Shown: in pieces, positions 8,841 through 17,465 of the stretch
Position numbering within the stretch: the stretch's first letter is position 1
Layout: each line of letters opens with the position of its first letter
Origin: Caproicibacterium lactatifermentans
Lineage (GTDB): Bacteria > Bacillota > Clostridia > Oscillospirales > Acutalibacteraceae
Assembly: GCF_013315815.1 (NCBI RefSeq)
Contig: NZ_CP046051.1
Location: 558,001 to 622,000, forward strand
Length of the DNA: 64,000 nt
Direction of reading: 5' to 3'
Notes under the pieces: generated by a model
The model's database searches: none
What the model saw: the letters and a program-made list of their open reading frames with translations, nothing else
Told to the model about the DNA's origin: nothing
Program-made: the position numbers and the translations under genes

Positions 8841-9312
8841 AAGTTGTATATGCATATCTGCTCTGGCCTTTGGGAGTGGCTGACTTTGAGAAGCCAAAGC
8901 AGAGCTGCATATATGTTTTTGAGCGGAGTGGTTCTGCGGCCGGTGTATCCGGTACGGAACGGCAGGTCGTTTTTTCGCGGAGCAACGGGCGCTGTGTTCG
9001 GAACGGAAAGGATTTTTCCTTCAAACCGGCTTTTGCCGGTGCGTCCAGCTGCCAGATGTACGGCCTTTTTAAAATGAAAAATGCGGGGGCCCAGCGGAAA
9101 GGCCCGTGCGGCAGCTTTGCTGTTTTTGCAGCCGGAGGACCGGTTTTGTTTTGTGTACGGTTTTTCGGTATAGGTATATTTGTATGGATTTTGGACCAGT
9201 ATCTTTTTATCAGGGGGCCGTATTCTGTCTGCTGAACGGCGGCTCTTTTGTTTTTCTGCAGGAACAGGACAATGCTGTGCCTGTGGGATAAAAATCGGGA
9301 TTTTTTATATTT
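8841..9312 (+). ncRNA. Candidate structured leader or non-coding RNA upstream of rnj
   Basis: Directly after the promoter an extended bulged hairpin forms: 8848-8854 with 8906-8912, 8860-8865 with 8900-8905, and 8868-8873 with 8894-8899. Further hairpins follow at 8931-8960 (GTTC/GAAC with CCGG/CCGG), about 9006-9022, and 9025-9040 (ACCGGC, TTTT, GCCGGT). The segment ends in an A/U hairpin and a long U-rich run near 9290-9320. It does not match RNase P, tmRNA, SRP or a riboswitch class I recognise. The 3' limit is a guess. Confidence 0.4.
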
Positions 9313-9456
9313 TATATTTTATTATACTTTTAATATATATTTTGTACCATTGTACGGAAACGGAATACGAAAAATTTCAAAGAATATGCGAAGGGACAAG
9401 GTCTGTCAGAATGCCAAAGCGGGCAGCCTTTTTCCCGGGAAAATGGAGGTTTTTTT

Positions 9457-11436
9457 GTGTCAGACGAAAAAAAAGAAAAGAATTTGATACCGGATACGGC
9501 ACAGGCGGAAACTGCTTTTCAGGAGGAACAGCCGCGCAGGAAACCAGCCGATCAGGTGATTGGCGGCGAAAGTGTACTGCTGCCAGAACCGGCACCGCAG
9601 CCGGAACAGAAACAGCCGGCACCGAAAGCGGAGAATGAGCCGCGCCGCCGTCCGCGCCGCCCGCACCGTCCGCCGCAGCCAAAACAGCCGGTGGCTTCCG
9701 CTGCGGCACCGCAGGCGGAGCATGAGCCACGCCGCCGTCCGCGCCGTCCGCGCGGAAAAAGCGGTGCTTCCAGTAAGCCGGTCATTCGTATGGCCTTTTT
9801 GGGCGGTCTAAACGAAGTCGGCAAGAATATCACGCTGGTTGAGTGCCAAGGCGATATGTTCCTGCTGGACTGCGGCATGGCTTTTCCGGATGACGATATG
9901 CTGGGTGTGGATTTGGTCCTGCCGGACTTTACGCTGGTCGAAAAATATGCGGACCGTATTCAGGGCATTGTGCTGACGCATGGTCATGAGGACCACATCG
10001 GCGGGTTGCCGTATCTGCTGAAAAAAGTGAATCTGCCGCTGTACGGCACGCCGCTGACGCTGGGCCTTGTCAAGGGAAAACTCAAGGAACACGGTTTGCT
10101 GAATAAAGTAAAAATGAACGTTGTGCACCCCGGCGATACTATCCGCTTTGGCTGCATGGCAGTGGAACTTATCCATGTCAACCACTCCATTCCGGACGCC
10201 GTGGGTCTTGCCATTCATTCCCCGGCAGGCACCGTTGTGCATACCGGTGACTTTAAGATTGACTGTACGCCAGAGTGGGGTGAAATGATTGACCTGGGCC
10301 GTTTTGCACAGTTGGGCAAAGAGGGCGTGCTGGCACTGCTGTCCGACTCAACCAACGCGGAACGCCCCGGCTTTACCAAAACGGAACAGATGATTGCCAA
10401 TTCCTTTGAGGCCATGTTCCAGCGTGCGGAGCATAAACGTATTATCATTGCGACTTTTGCCAGCAATGTCAGCCGTGTGCAGCAGATTATAGACTGTGCG
10501 GTCAAGTATGACCGCAAGGTCGCGCTTTCCGGGCGCAGCATGGTGAACGTGATGTCCATCGGTGTGGAAATGGGCTATCTGCATGTGCCGGACGGTGTCA
10601 TGATTGATATTGACCTGATTAAAAAATACCCGAAGGATAAAATCGTCCTTATTACAACAGGCAGCCAGGGTGAGCCAATGAGTGCCCTGTCCCGCATGGC
10701 CTACGCTGACCACCGCAAGGTGGAGGTCGGTCCGGACGACTTCATCATCATTTCCGCACGGCCGATTCCCGGCAACGAAAAGAGCGTCGGCAATGTCATT
10801 GATGAGCTGATGAAACGCGGCTGTGAAGTAGAGTATGGCTCCATGTACGAAGTACACGTTTCCGGACACGCCTGTCAGGAAGAGCTGAAACTGATGCAGG
10901 GCATTGTCAAGCCGAAGTACTTTATTCCAGTGCACGGTGAGCAGAAAATGCTGCACCAGCACGCGGCGCTGGCCTATTCCATGGGCATGAACCGCCAGAA
11001 TGTCTGCATTGCAGATATCGGTGACGTCATTGAGCTGTCAGAGGACCATATGCGGCATCTGCCGAAGGCCGTTCCAGCAGGCAACGTGCTGGTGGATGGT
11101 CTTGGTGTCGGCGATGTCGGCAGCATTGTTCTGCGTGACCGCAAACATCTGGCGGAGGACGGCCTGATTGTTGTGGTGTGCACGATTGCTTCCGAAACAG
11201 GCCATGTCGTTTCCGGGCCGGACGTTGTTTCCCGGGGCTTTGTGTATGTGCGGGAAAGTGAACGGCTGATGGACGACGCCAAAGATTTGGTCTATACTGT
11301 GCTGGAGCAGTGTGCCGATAACGGTATTCATGACTGGGGTACGCTGAAGACTAATATCAAGGATTCCTTGTCCCACTTGCTGTATGACCGCACACGCCGC
11401 AGCCCCATGATTCTGCCAATTATTATGGAAGTGTAA
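9457..11436 (+). CDS. rnj: Ribonuclease J
   Basis: A 659-residue beta-CASP metallo-beta-lactamase nuclease with 5'-3' exo- and endonuclease roles in mRNA decay and rRNA maturation. Residues 1-108 are a disordered extension rich in Pro, Arg, Glu and Gln with two copies of EPRRRPRRP; the catalytic core starts at about V109 (RMAFLGGLNEVGKN). The metal site HGHEDHIGG has H175, H177, D179 and H180; VHTGDFKID, SDSTNAERPG, TTGSQGEPMSALSRMA and VHVSGHACQEEL follow. Start is GTG at 9457 with GGAGG 7 bases before. The basic, proline-rich N-terminus is longer than in the Bacillus enzymes (about 555 residues) and may bind RNA or partners. It sits behind a long leader. Confidence 0.94.
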   Translation: MSDEKKEKNLIPDTAQAETAFQEEQPRRKPADQVIGGESVLLPEPAPQPEQKQPAPKAENEPRRRPRRPHRPPQPKQPVASAAAPQAEHEPRRRPRRPRGKSGASSKPVIRMAFLGGLNEVGKNITLVECQGDMFLLDCGMAFPDDDMLGVDLVLPDFTLVEKYADRIQGIVLTHGHEDHIGGLPYLLKKVNLPLYGTPLTLGLVKGKLKEHGLLNKVKMNVVHPGDTIRFGCMAVELIHVNHSIPDAVGLAIHSPAGTVVHTGDFKIDCTPEWGEMIDLGRFAQLGKEGVLALLSDSTNAERPGFTKTEQMIANSFEAMFQRAEHKRIIIATFASNVSRVQQIIDCAVKYDRKVALSGRSMVNVMSIGVEMGYLHVPDGVMIDIDLIKKYPKDKIVLITTGSQGEPMSALSRMAYADHRKVEVGPDDFIIISARPIPGNEKSVGNVIDELMKRGCEVEYGSMYEVHVSGHACQEELKLMQGIVKPKYFIPVHGEQKMLHQHAALAYSMGMNRQNVCIADIGDVIELSEDHMRHLPKAVPAGNVLVDGLGVGDVGSIVLRDRKHLAEDGLIVVVCTIASETGHVVSGPDVVSRGFVYVRESERLMDDAKDLVYTVLEQCADNGIHDWGTLKTNIKDSLSHLLYDRTRRSPMILPIIMEV

Positions 11437-11556
11437 CGTGTTCTGGTGGGCAGAATTTGCAGTCCCATGCAAAAAAGTGTATAATGCTTGCAGCCGCAGC
11501 CCTGCGGCAGAAATGGGGCGGGCGTTCCTCTGCCTGCCAGAAGAGGGAGATCAGCT

Positions 11557-13539
11557 GTGAAAAAGAAAATCTGGGCTGCCTCACCGGTCTTTTTTGTCTT
11601 GTCCGGCGCTATGCTGGTGATGGCTTTCCTTTCTCTGCGGTATAGCCATACTGTCTTTGTTATAGAACTGTGCATTTCCGGAGTGTCCGTTGCAGTGACG
11701 GCTTTGTCAGTGCTGAAATTTAAAAATTATGTTGCGGTGTCTATTGCTGCGGCCAAACAGGTGCTGACGGCCGAGGACGAACAGGCAATGGAGACGTTTA
11801 CCATGCCGGTTGTCCTGGTGGGGCAGGCCGGGGATATCATCTGGGTAAATCAGGCATTTTTAAAAAAGGTTTCTTCCCAGCATGAGGTGCGCGGCGAGAA
11901 TATCGACCGCATCATCTATCCGAATGCGCTGAGCCAGATCACCGCGGCTTCCGGCACAAATGTCACGGTGGACAGCCGCCAGTATTCGGTCTTTGGCACG
12001 CAGGTTAAAAATGAAAGTATCCTTTATTTTGTAGACGATACGTACTACAAAGAAGTAAACCGTGAATATACGGAAAGCCGCCCGGTCGTTTGTCTGGCTT
12101 TGTTTGACAACCGGGAAGAGCTGGCGCGTGACTCTGCCAGCAGCGAGGACAGCCGCATTGCCGCGGATGTGGAAGATGTGCTGTTCCGCTGGGCACAGTC
12201 CATGGGCGGCTTTTCCAAGCGCTTGTCCGGTGGGCGCTACCTGATTATGACAGATGAGCGCCATGTGCGGGAGGCGCTGGACCACCGCTTTGCGATACTG
12301 GATAAGGTGCGCGAGATTAAGACCAGCGACAACCGCAGTGCCACCATTTCCATGGGTGTTGCGCGGGGGGCTGCCTCCCTGCAGGAAGCGGAGGAGTGGT
12401 CCCGCAAGGCACTGGATATGGCACTGGGACGCGGCGGTGACCAGGTAGCCCTGAAGCAGAAAGATGAGTCCTATGAATTTTTCGGCGGTCTGTCCAAAGG
12501 CGTGGAAAAGCACGATAAGGTGCGGACGCGTGTCATCGCGGCGACGCTGTCTGACCATATCCGTCAAAGCGACTGTGTCCTGATTATGGGGCACAAGTTC
12601 GGCGATTTGGACTGTGTGGGTGCCGCGGTCGGCATGTGGAGTGCCGCAACCAATGCCCTGCACCGTCAGGCAAGGGTTGTATTGGACCGCAGTCAGTGCA
12701 TGGCACGATCTTTGGTGGACCATATTGAGCAGGCGGGCGAGACGAATATCTTTGTTTCACCGGAAGAGGCACTACCCATGCTGACTTCTCACTCACTGCT
12801 GGTGGTGGTGGACACCCATAATCCGGATGTAGTGGAAAGTCCGGAACTGCTGGAAAAAGCACAGCGCGTGGTGGTAATTGACCACCACCGCATGATGGTA
12901 AAGCATATTGAAAATGCGCTGGTCTTCTATCATGAGCCGTACGCAAGTTCGGCGTCGGAGCTGGTAGCGGAACTGGTGCAGTACATAGGGGATACCGCTT
13001 TGTCCCGCACAGATGCCGAGGCCCTGTTGGCAGGCATTATGCTGGATACCAAAAACTTCGTCATGAAAACCGGCGTGCGTACCTTTGAGGCGGCCGCTTA
13101 TTTACGGCGCCGCGGTGCGGATACCGTGGTGGTGAAGAGCCTTTTTGCCGATAATATTGAAGTATATAAAGCAAAATACAGGATTGTTTCCAGTGCGCAG
13201 ATTCATAACGGCTGTGCCATTGCTTATGTAGAAAAAGAGTTTCCGGACATTCGCCTAAGCTGTGCGCAGGCTGCCGATGAACTATTGTCGATTCAGGGCG
13301 TAAAGGCTTCCTTTGTTATTTTTCCGTCCGGCGGCACTGTGAATGTTTCTGCACGCAGCTTGGGGGATGTGAACGTACAGCTGATTATGGAGCAGATGGG
13401 CGGCGGCGGCCACCTGTCGATGGCGGGTGCACAGGTTACCGGCATGACTGTACAGCAGGTATGTGAAAAACTGCTGGAGGAGCTGGCAACCGGCATAGGA
13501 CAGCCGCAGATAAAGGACAGCGCCGGAACAGCTAATTAG
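11557..13539 (+). CDS. gdpP: Cyclic-di-AMP phosphodiesterase GdpP (DHH family)
   Basis: A 660-residue membrane protein that hydrolyses c-di-AMP to pApA; GdpP proteins are about 655-660 residues. Order: two transmembrane helices within residues 1-55, a PAS-like sensor domain (about 75-170), a degenerate GGDEF domain lacking the GGDEF motif (about 175-305), the DHH domain with MGHKFGDLDCVG (near 344), VDTHNPDVVE and VIDHHRM (DHH near 442), and DHHA1 with MGGGGHLSMAG. The frame is open from 11488, but GTG 11557 is preceded by AGGGAG at 7 bases and begins with a KKK run before the first membrane helix. Followed 14 bases later by rplI, as in many Firmicutes. Confidence 0.95.
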   Translation: MKKKIWAASPVFFVLSGAMLVMAFLSLRYSHTVFVIELCISGVSVAVTALSVLKFKNYVAVSIAAAKQVLTAEDEQAMETFTMPVVLVGQAGDIIWVNQAFLKKVSSQHEVRGENIDRIIYPNALSQITAASGTNVTVDSRQYSVFGTQVKNESILYFVDDTYYKEVNREYTESRPVVCLALFDNREELARDSASSEDSRIAADVEDVLFRWAQSMGGFSKRLSGGRYLIMTDERHVREALDHRFAILDKVREIKTSDNRSATISMGVARGAASLQEAEEWSRKALDMALGRGGDQVALKQKDESYEFFGGLSKGVEKHDKVRTRVIAATLSDHIRQSDCVLIMGHKFGDLDCVGAAVGMWSAATNALHRQARVVLDRSQCMARSLVDHIEQAGETNIFVSPEEALPMLTSHSLLVVVDTHNPDVVESPELLEKAQRVVVIDHHRMMVKHIENALVFYHEPYASSASELVAELVQYIGDTALSRTDAEALLAGIMLDTKNFVMKTGVRTFEAAAYLRRRGADTVVVKSLFADNIEVYKAKYRIVSSAQIHNGCAIAYVEKEFPDIRLSCAQAADELLSIQGVKASFVIFPSGGTVNVSARSLGDVNVQLIMEQMGGGGHLSMAGAQVTGMTVQQVCEKLLEELATGIGQPQIKDSAGTAN

Positions 13540-13553
13540 AAGGGGGATATTCG

Positions 13554-14000
13554 ATGAAAGTCGTATTATTGCAGGACGTAAGGTCATTGGGGAAAAAGGG
13601 AGAGCTTGTCAATGCAAGCGACGGCTATGCACGCAACTACCTTCTGCCGCGCAGCCTTGCAAAAGAGGCAAACGCACAGGCAATGAATGAGCTGAAAAAT
13701 GCGGAAGCCTCCCGCGCCTATAAAACAAAGATGGAGATAGCCGCCGCAAAGGCAGCTGCAGCCAAACTGGAGGGCAAAAGCGTCAATATGACAGCAAAGG
13801 CCGGCAAGGGCGGCAAACTGTTCGGTTCTGTTACACCGCGGGAAATTGCTGCGGCCATTCGGCAGCAGTTCGGCGTACAGGTCGACAAACGCAAAATCAC
13901 GCTGGATATGGAAATCAAAGCATTCGGTACGTTCCATTGTGATGTAAAACTGTACAATGGCATCTCCGCTAAAGTATCCATTGTGGTAACGGAAGCCTGA
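13554..14000 (+). CDS. rplI: 50S ribosomal protein L9
   Basis: A 148-residue ribosomal protein bound to 23S rRNA at the base of the L1 stalk. N-terminal domain MKVVLLQDVRSLGKKGELV and the signature NYLLPRSLA are present, followed by an Ala/Lys-rich connecting helix and the C-terminal domain (KLFGSVTPREIAAAI). Lies between gdpP and dnaB, the common Firmicutes gene order. Confidence 0.98.
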   Translation: MKVVLLQDVRSLGKKGELVNASDGYARNYLLPRSLAKEANAQAMNELKNAEASRAYKTKMEIAAAKAAAAKLEGKSVNMTAKAGKGGKLFGSVTPREIAAAIRQQFGVQVDKRKITLDMEIKAFGTFHCDVKLYNGISAKVSIVVTEA

Positions 14001-14045
14001 CAGGCCATTGCAGAACGAATGCTTCCAATAAACGATAGAATATAG

Positions 14046-14089
14046 GCAACCCCCGCCGGCGCAGAACAGTACGCTGCAGGGTTGCTTTT
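14046..14089 (+). terminator. Intrinsic terminator after rplI
   Basis: GCAACCC (14046-14052) pairs with GGGTTGC (14079-14085) with an inner GCAG/CTGC stem, then TTTTC. Readthrough into dnaB is possible, since no strong promoter is seen in the remaining 50 bases. Confidence 0.7.
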
Positions 14090-14138
14090 CTGTACAGTGG
14101 AAAAAGGCAGATAAAAAACAGGAAGGGGAAAGCGGATT

Positions 14139-15515
14139 ATGGCAAATAATACAACCGCATCTTATACCGGCAGCACACAGCCGTTTGACCGGGAAGCCGA
14201 ACAGGCTGTGCTGGGCGCTGTTTTGCTGGATTCCTCCTGTTTGGATACCGTGATGGAGATTCTGCCCAGTCCGGACTATTTCTCGCAGAGCAGCAATGCT
14301 GACATTTACGATGCCATGCTGTCACTTTCCAACGAGGGCCGGCCGGTGGACTATGTCACGCTGCTGGATTATCTGCGCCGGGAACCCGGTTTTGAGGAGA
14401 ATGACGGCAAAGGCTATCTGCTGGAACTGGCACAGATTGTTCCTTCTATCTCCAATGTGGAAACATACGCGCATATTGTACGAGATAAGTATGAACTTCG
14501 CATACTGATTCAGACCGCGCGTTCTATCCTGGAGGAGGCCGCCGCCGGAACAGAGGACTCTTCTGTCCTGCTGGACTCTGCCGAGCAGAAAATTTATGAT
14601 ATCCGCCGCGGCCAAAATATGCAGGGCCTGCAGCGCATCAATCAAACACTGATTGAAACATTTGACCGTTTGGACCTCATTACTTCACCGGAAGGCGAGC
14701 AGTATCGGGGCATTCCCACCGGCATTAGGGCGTTGGACGATACCATTACCGGACTGAACCGCACGGACCTTATTCTGTTGGCCGCCCGCCCCGGCATGGG
14801 CAAAACCAGTTTTGCGCTGAATATTACCCGGCACGCCGCGGTTACCTGCCACAAACGGGTTGCCTTTTTCTCACTGGAAATGACACGGGAACAGCTGGCC
14901 TCCCGTATGCTTTCCACCGAGGCACAGGTCAGCGGTGTCAAGCTGCGCAGCGGCAAGCTGGACGATGACGAATGGCCGCGGCTGATTGAAGCGGGCGATG
15001 TTTTAAGCCATACGGAGATTTACTTTGACGACAATTCCGCCATCACTGTACCCGAAATGAAGGCAAAGCTGCGCCGACTGAAAGATGTGGATTTAGTCGT
15101 TATTGACTACCTGCAGCTGATGTCTTCCGGCGGTCGTATTGACAATCGTGTACAGGAAATTTCCGCTATCACACGAAACCTGAAAATTATGGCCAAGGAG
15201 CTGAATGTACCGGTCCTGTGCCTGTCCCAGCTGTCCCGTGAAAGCGAGAAACGCACAACGCATAAGCCCATGCTAAGTGATCTGCGTGATTCCGGCTCTA
15301 TTGAACAGGATGCTGATATTGTCCTGTTCCTGTATCGGGAAGGGTACTACGCCAACAGCGGCGATACACCGGCACCTACACCTGACGAAGACCAAAACAG
15401 CGGTGAGTGTATTGTGGCTAAAAACCGCCACGGCGAAACACGCAGTGTGCCGCTGCACTGGCAGGGTGAGTTTATGCGCTTTACTTCACAGGAACTGGTT
15501 CGGCAGGAACCTTAA
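14139..15515 (+). CDS. dnaB: Replicative DNA helicase DnaB
   Basis: A 458-residue hexameric helicase (DnaC in Bacillus naming) that unwinds DNA at the fork. The N-terminal primase-binding domain (REAEQAVLGAVLLD, residues 17-115) and the RecA-like C-terminal domain are complete; Walker A is ARPGMGKTSFALN near residue 218, Walker B DLVVIDYLQLM, and ISAITRNLK...LSQLSRESEKR forms the DNA-binding loop region. No intein is present. An unusually strong ribosome site (AGGAAGGGGAAAG) precedes the ATG. Begins a block with tilS, hpt and ftsH. Confidence 0.97.
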   Translation: MANNTTASYTGSTQPFDREAEQAVLGAVLLDSSCLDTVMEILPSPDYFSQSSNADIYDAMLSLSNEGRPVDYVTLLDYLRREPGFEENDGKGYLLELAQIVPSISNVETYAHIVRDKYELRILIQTARSILEEAAAGTEDSSVLLDSAEQKIYDIRRGQNMQGLQRINQTLIETFDRLDLITSPEGEQYRGIPTGIRALDDTITGLNRTDLILLAARPGMGKTSFALNITRHAAVTCHKRVAFFSLEMTREQLASRMLSTEAQVSGVKLRSGKLDDDEWPRLIEAGDVLSHTEIYFDDNSAITVPEMKAKLRRLKDVDLVVIDYLQLMSSGGRIDNRVQEISAITRNLKIMAKELNVPVLCLSQLSRESEKRTTHKPMLSDLRDSGSIEQDADIVLFLYREGYYANSGDTPAPTPDEDQNSGECIVAKNRHGETRSVPLHWQGEFMRFTSQELVRQEP

Positions 15516-15539
15516 CACGGACCGAAAGGAGAGAGCTGT

Positions 15540-16922
15540 ATGGCAGCCAAAGAAACAATGACCGCAAAGGTAATGCGTACGCTGCGGCAGTACCAAATGC
15601 TTCCCCCGAAAACGGCGGTGTTGGTGGGGGTTTCCGGCGGCGCGGATTCTACGGCGCTGCTGCATTGGCTGGCCCTCCATGCACAGCAGCTGGATATTTC
15701 AGTTGCGGCAGCCCATGTGAACCACGAGCTGCGCGGGGCGGAAGCTGACAGCGACGAGGCATTCGTGCGTGACCTTTGTGCCAAGCTTGGCATTCCACTG
15801 CATATACTGCACGCAGATGTACGGGGAGAAGCGCAAAAAACAGGAGAAGGACTCGAAGAATGCGGCCGTCGCCTGCGGTACGCATTTTTTTATAAAATCT
15901 GCAGACAATATGCAGGCTCGCGCATCGCCACCGCTCACACACTTTCGGACAATGCGGAAACCATGCTGTTGAATCTGGCACGCGGTGCCGGTGCAAAGGG
16001 GCTGGCGGGTATTCCGCCGGTACGTGAAAATGTAGTGCGTCCGCTGATTTCCGTTACGCGTGCGGAAACCGAACAGTACTGTCGGGAACATGGCTTGCTG
16101 TATCATACGGACCGCACCAATGCGGACGTACGATATATGCGCAACTGGGTACGGCTGAAGATTGTACCGCAGTTTCACCGCATTGACCCCAACTTTGAGG
16201 AAGCTGCCGGCCGAGCGGCCTGTGCCCTGCGGGAAGATGACGAATGCCTGCGCGAACTGGCACAACAGGCACTGCGGACGGCGGAATGTCTGGGCGGTTG
16301 GCGTGCTGGCGTGCTGGCGCAGCAGCCGGCAGCTGTACGGATGCGGGCACTGTATTCGGCGGCCCGTAGTGCCGGAACCGGCAGGCTTTCCCGTCAGCAT
16401 CTGCAAATGCTGGACCATCTGCTGGCCAAGGGCGGCGGCTGTACCCTGCCCGGCGGCTGTTCTGCGCGGGTGGAACGGGGAATTTTGCTGTTTCCGGAGC
16501 CGGCGGAGGGCTATGCGGTGCCGCTGCAGATGCCGCAGACATCCTTGCCGAATGGGCGGATTTTGTGTATACAGACCATTCCAAAAGAGAAAATTCCGAA
16601 AGAAATACGCAAATGTGTCTTTTCTAATTGTCTTGATTATGATACAATAACTTCTGATACCATGGTTCGGTCCCGCCGTGCGGGCGATTCCTTTTCACCG
16701 GCAGGGCGGGGTGTGACCAAGTCCCTGAAAAAACTGCTGAATGAAAAAAAGATTCCGCCTTCGCTGCGGCAGGGACTTGTTATTCTGTCGAATGGTCAGA
16801 ATATTCTTTGGATAGAGGGCTGTGGCCCCAGTGAACAGGCAAAGGTGACTCCCCGCACCCGGTGTGCAGCGGTTGTTACAATAAAGGAGTGCATAGGAAA
16901 TGGAAAATCAGATGCTCGGTGA
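15540..16922 (+). CDS. tilS: tRNA(Ile)-lysidine synthetase
   Basis: A 460-residue enzyme that converts C34 of the CAU-anticodon tRNA-Ile to lysidine so that it reads AUA. The PP-loop SGGADSTAL is at about residues 31-40; the central HVNHELRGAEADSDE and ATAHTLSDNAETMLLNLARG are typical, and the C-terminal domain ends with the KVSxP-like TRCAAVV segment. AAAGGAG precedes the ATG. The 3' end overlaps hpt by 23 bases, so expression is coupled; tilS-hpt-ftsH is the conserved order in Firmicutes. Confidence 0.96.
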   Translation: MAAKETMTAKVMRTLRQYQMLPPKTAVLVGVSGGADSTALLHWLALHAQQLDISVAAAHVNHELRGAEADSDEAFVRDLCAKLGIPLHILHADVRGEAQKTGEGLEECGRRLRYAFFYKICRQYAGSRIATAHTLSDNAETMLLNLARGAGAKGLAGIPPVRENVVRPLISVTRAETEQYCREHGLLYHTDRTNADVRYMRNWVRLKIVPQFHRIDPNFEEAAGRAACALREDDECLRELAQQALRTAECLGGWRAGVLAQQPAAVRMRALYSAARSAGTGRLSRQHLQMLDHLLAKGGGCTLPGGCSARVERGILLFPEPAEGYAVPLQMPQTSLPNGRILCIQTIPKEKIPKEIRKCVFSNCLDYDTITSDTMVRSRRAGDSFSPAGRGVTKSLKKLLNEKKIPPSLRQGLVILSNGQNILWIEGCGPSEQAKVTPRTRCAAVVTIKECIGNGKSDAR

Positions 16923-17451
16923 TATTCAGGAAGTATTGTTTAGTGAAAAACAGCTTGCCGATATTGTGGAACGCGTGGGCGAGCAAATCAGCGAGGACTA
17001 CCAAGGCAAAAAGCTGCTGTTGGCCAGCGTCCTGAAAGGTTCCGTTGTCTTTATGGCGGACCTGATGCGTGCCATTAAAATTCCCTGTGAAGTGGACTTC
17101 ATGTCCGTTTCCAGCTATGGCAACGGCACCAAAACTTCCGGTATTGTCAAGATTACCAAGGACCTTGACATCAACCTGGAAGGGTATGACCTGCTGGTCG
17201 TGGAGGATATCCTTGACAGCGGCGTTACGCTGAACTACATACTGCACATGATGCAGGCTCGTAACCCCAACAGCATCCGCCTGTGTACCCTATTTGACAA
17301 ACCGGAACGCCGTACGGTGCCGGTGAAGGCAGACTATGTGGGTGCAGAGGTACCGGATGCGTTCATTGTTGGTTATGGCCTTGATTACGCACAGAAATAC
17401 CGCAATCTTCCCTTTGTAGGGGTCCTGAAACCGGAAGTATACGGCGGATAA
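16900..17451 (+). CDS. hpt: Hypoxanthine (guanine) phosphoribosyltransferase
   Basis: A 183-residue purine salvage enzyme joining hypoxanthine or guanine to PRPP. The PRPP-binding motif [12 protein letters not shown] lies near residues 98-110, [17 protein letters not shown] forms the N-terminal PPi loop region, and [19 protein letters not shown] supplies the purine-binding lid. In Bacillus and relatives HPRT also binds FtsH and responds to ppGpp; the direct adjacency to ftsH is the same here. Starts inside the tilS end, with AAAGGAG upstream. Confidence 0.97.
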   Translation: MENQMLGDIQEVLFSEKQLADIVERVGEQISEDYQGKKLLLASVLKGSVVFMADLMRAIKIPCEVDFMSVSSYGNGTKTSGIVKITKDLDINLEGYDLLVVEDILDSGVTLNYILHMMQARNPNSIRLCTLFDKPERRTVPVKADYVGAEVPDAFIVGYGLDYAQKYRNLPFVGVLKPEVYGG

Positions 17452-17465
17452 GGAGGAATGCAGGG

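Larger units (their letters stand above)
8771..9456. other. Gene-free 686-bp stretch ahead of ribonuclease J
   Basis: Open frames here lack ribosome sites and look non-coding (low-complexity, cysteine- and phenylalanine-rich). It contains the 8806-8834 promoter, consecutive hairpins between about 8846 and 9040, a U-rich tract at 9301-9330 and finally the rnj ribosome site. Confidence 0.6.

Noticed and set aside
8870..9235. 121-codon open frame in the rnj leader
   Set aside because: TTG start without a ribosome site, cysteine/phenylalanine-rich low-similarity sequence, and overlap with strong hairpins; no coding pattern.
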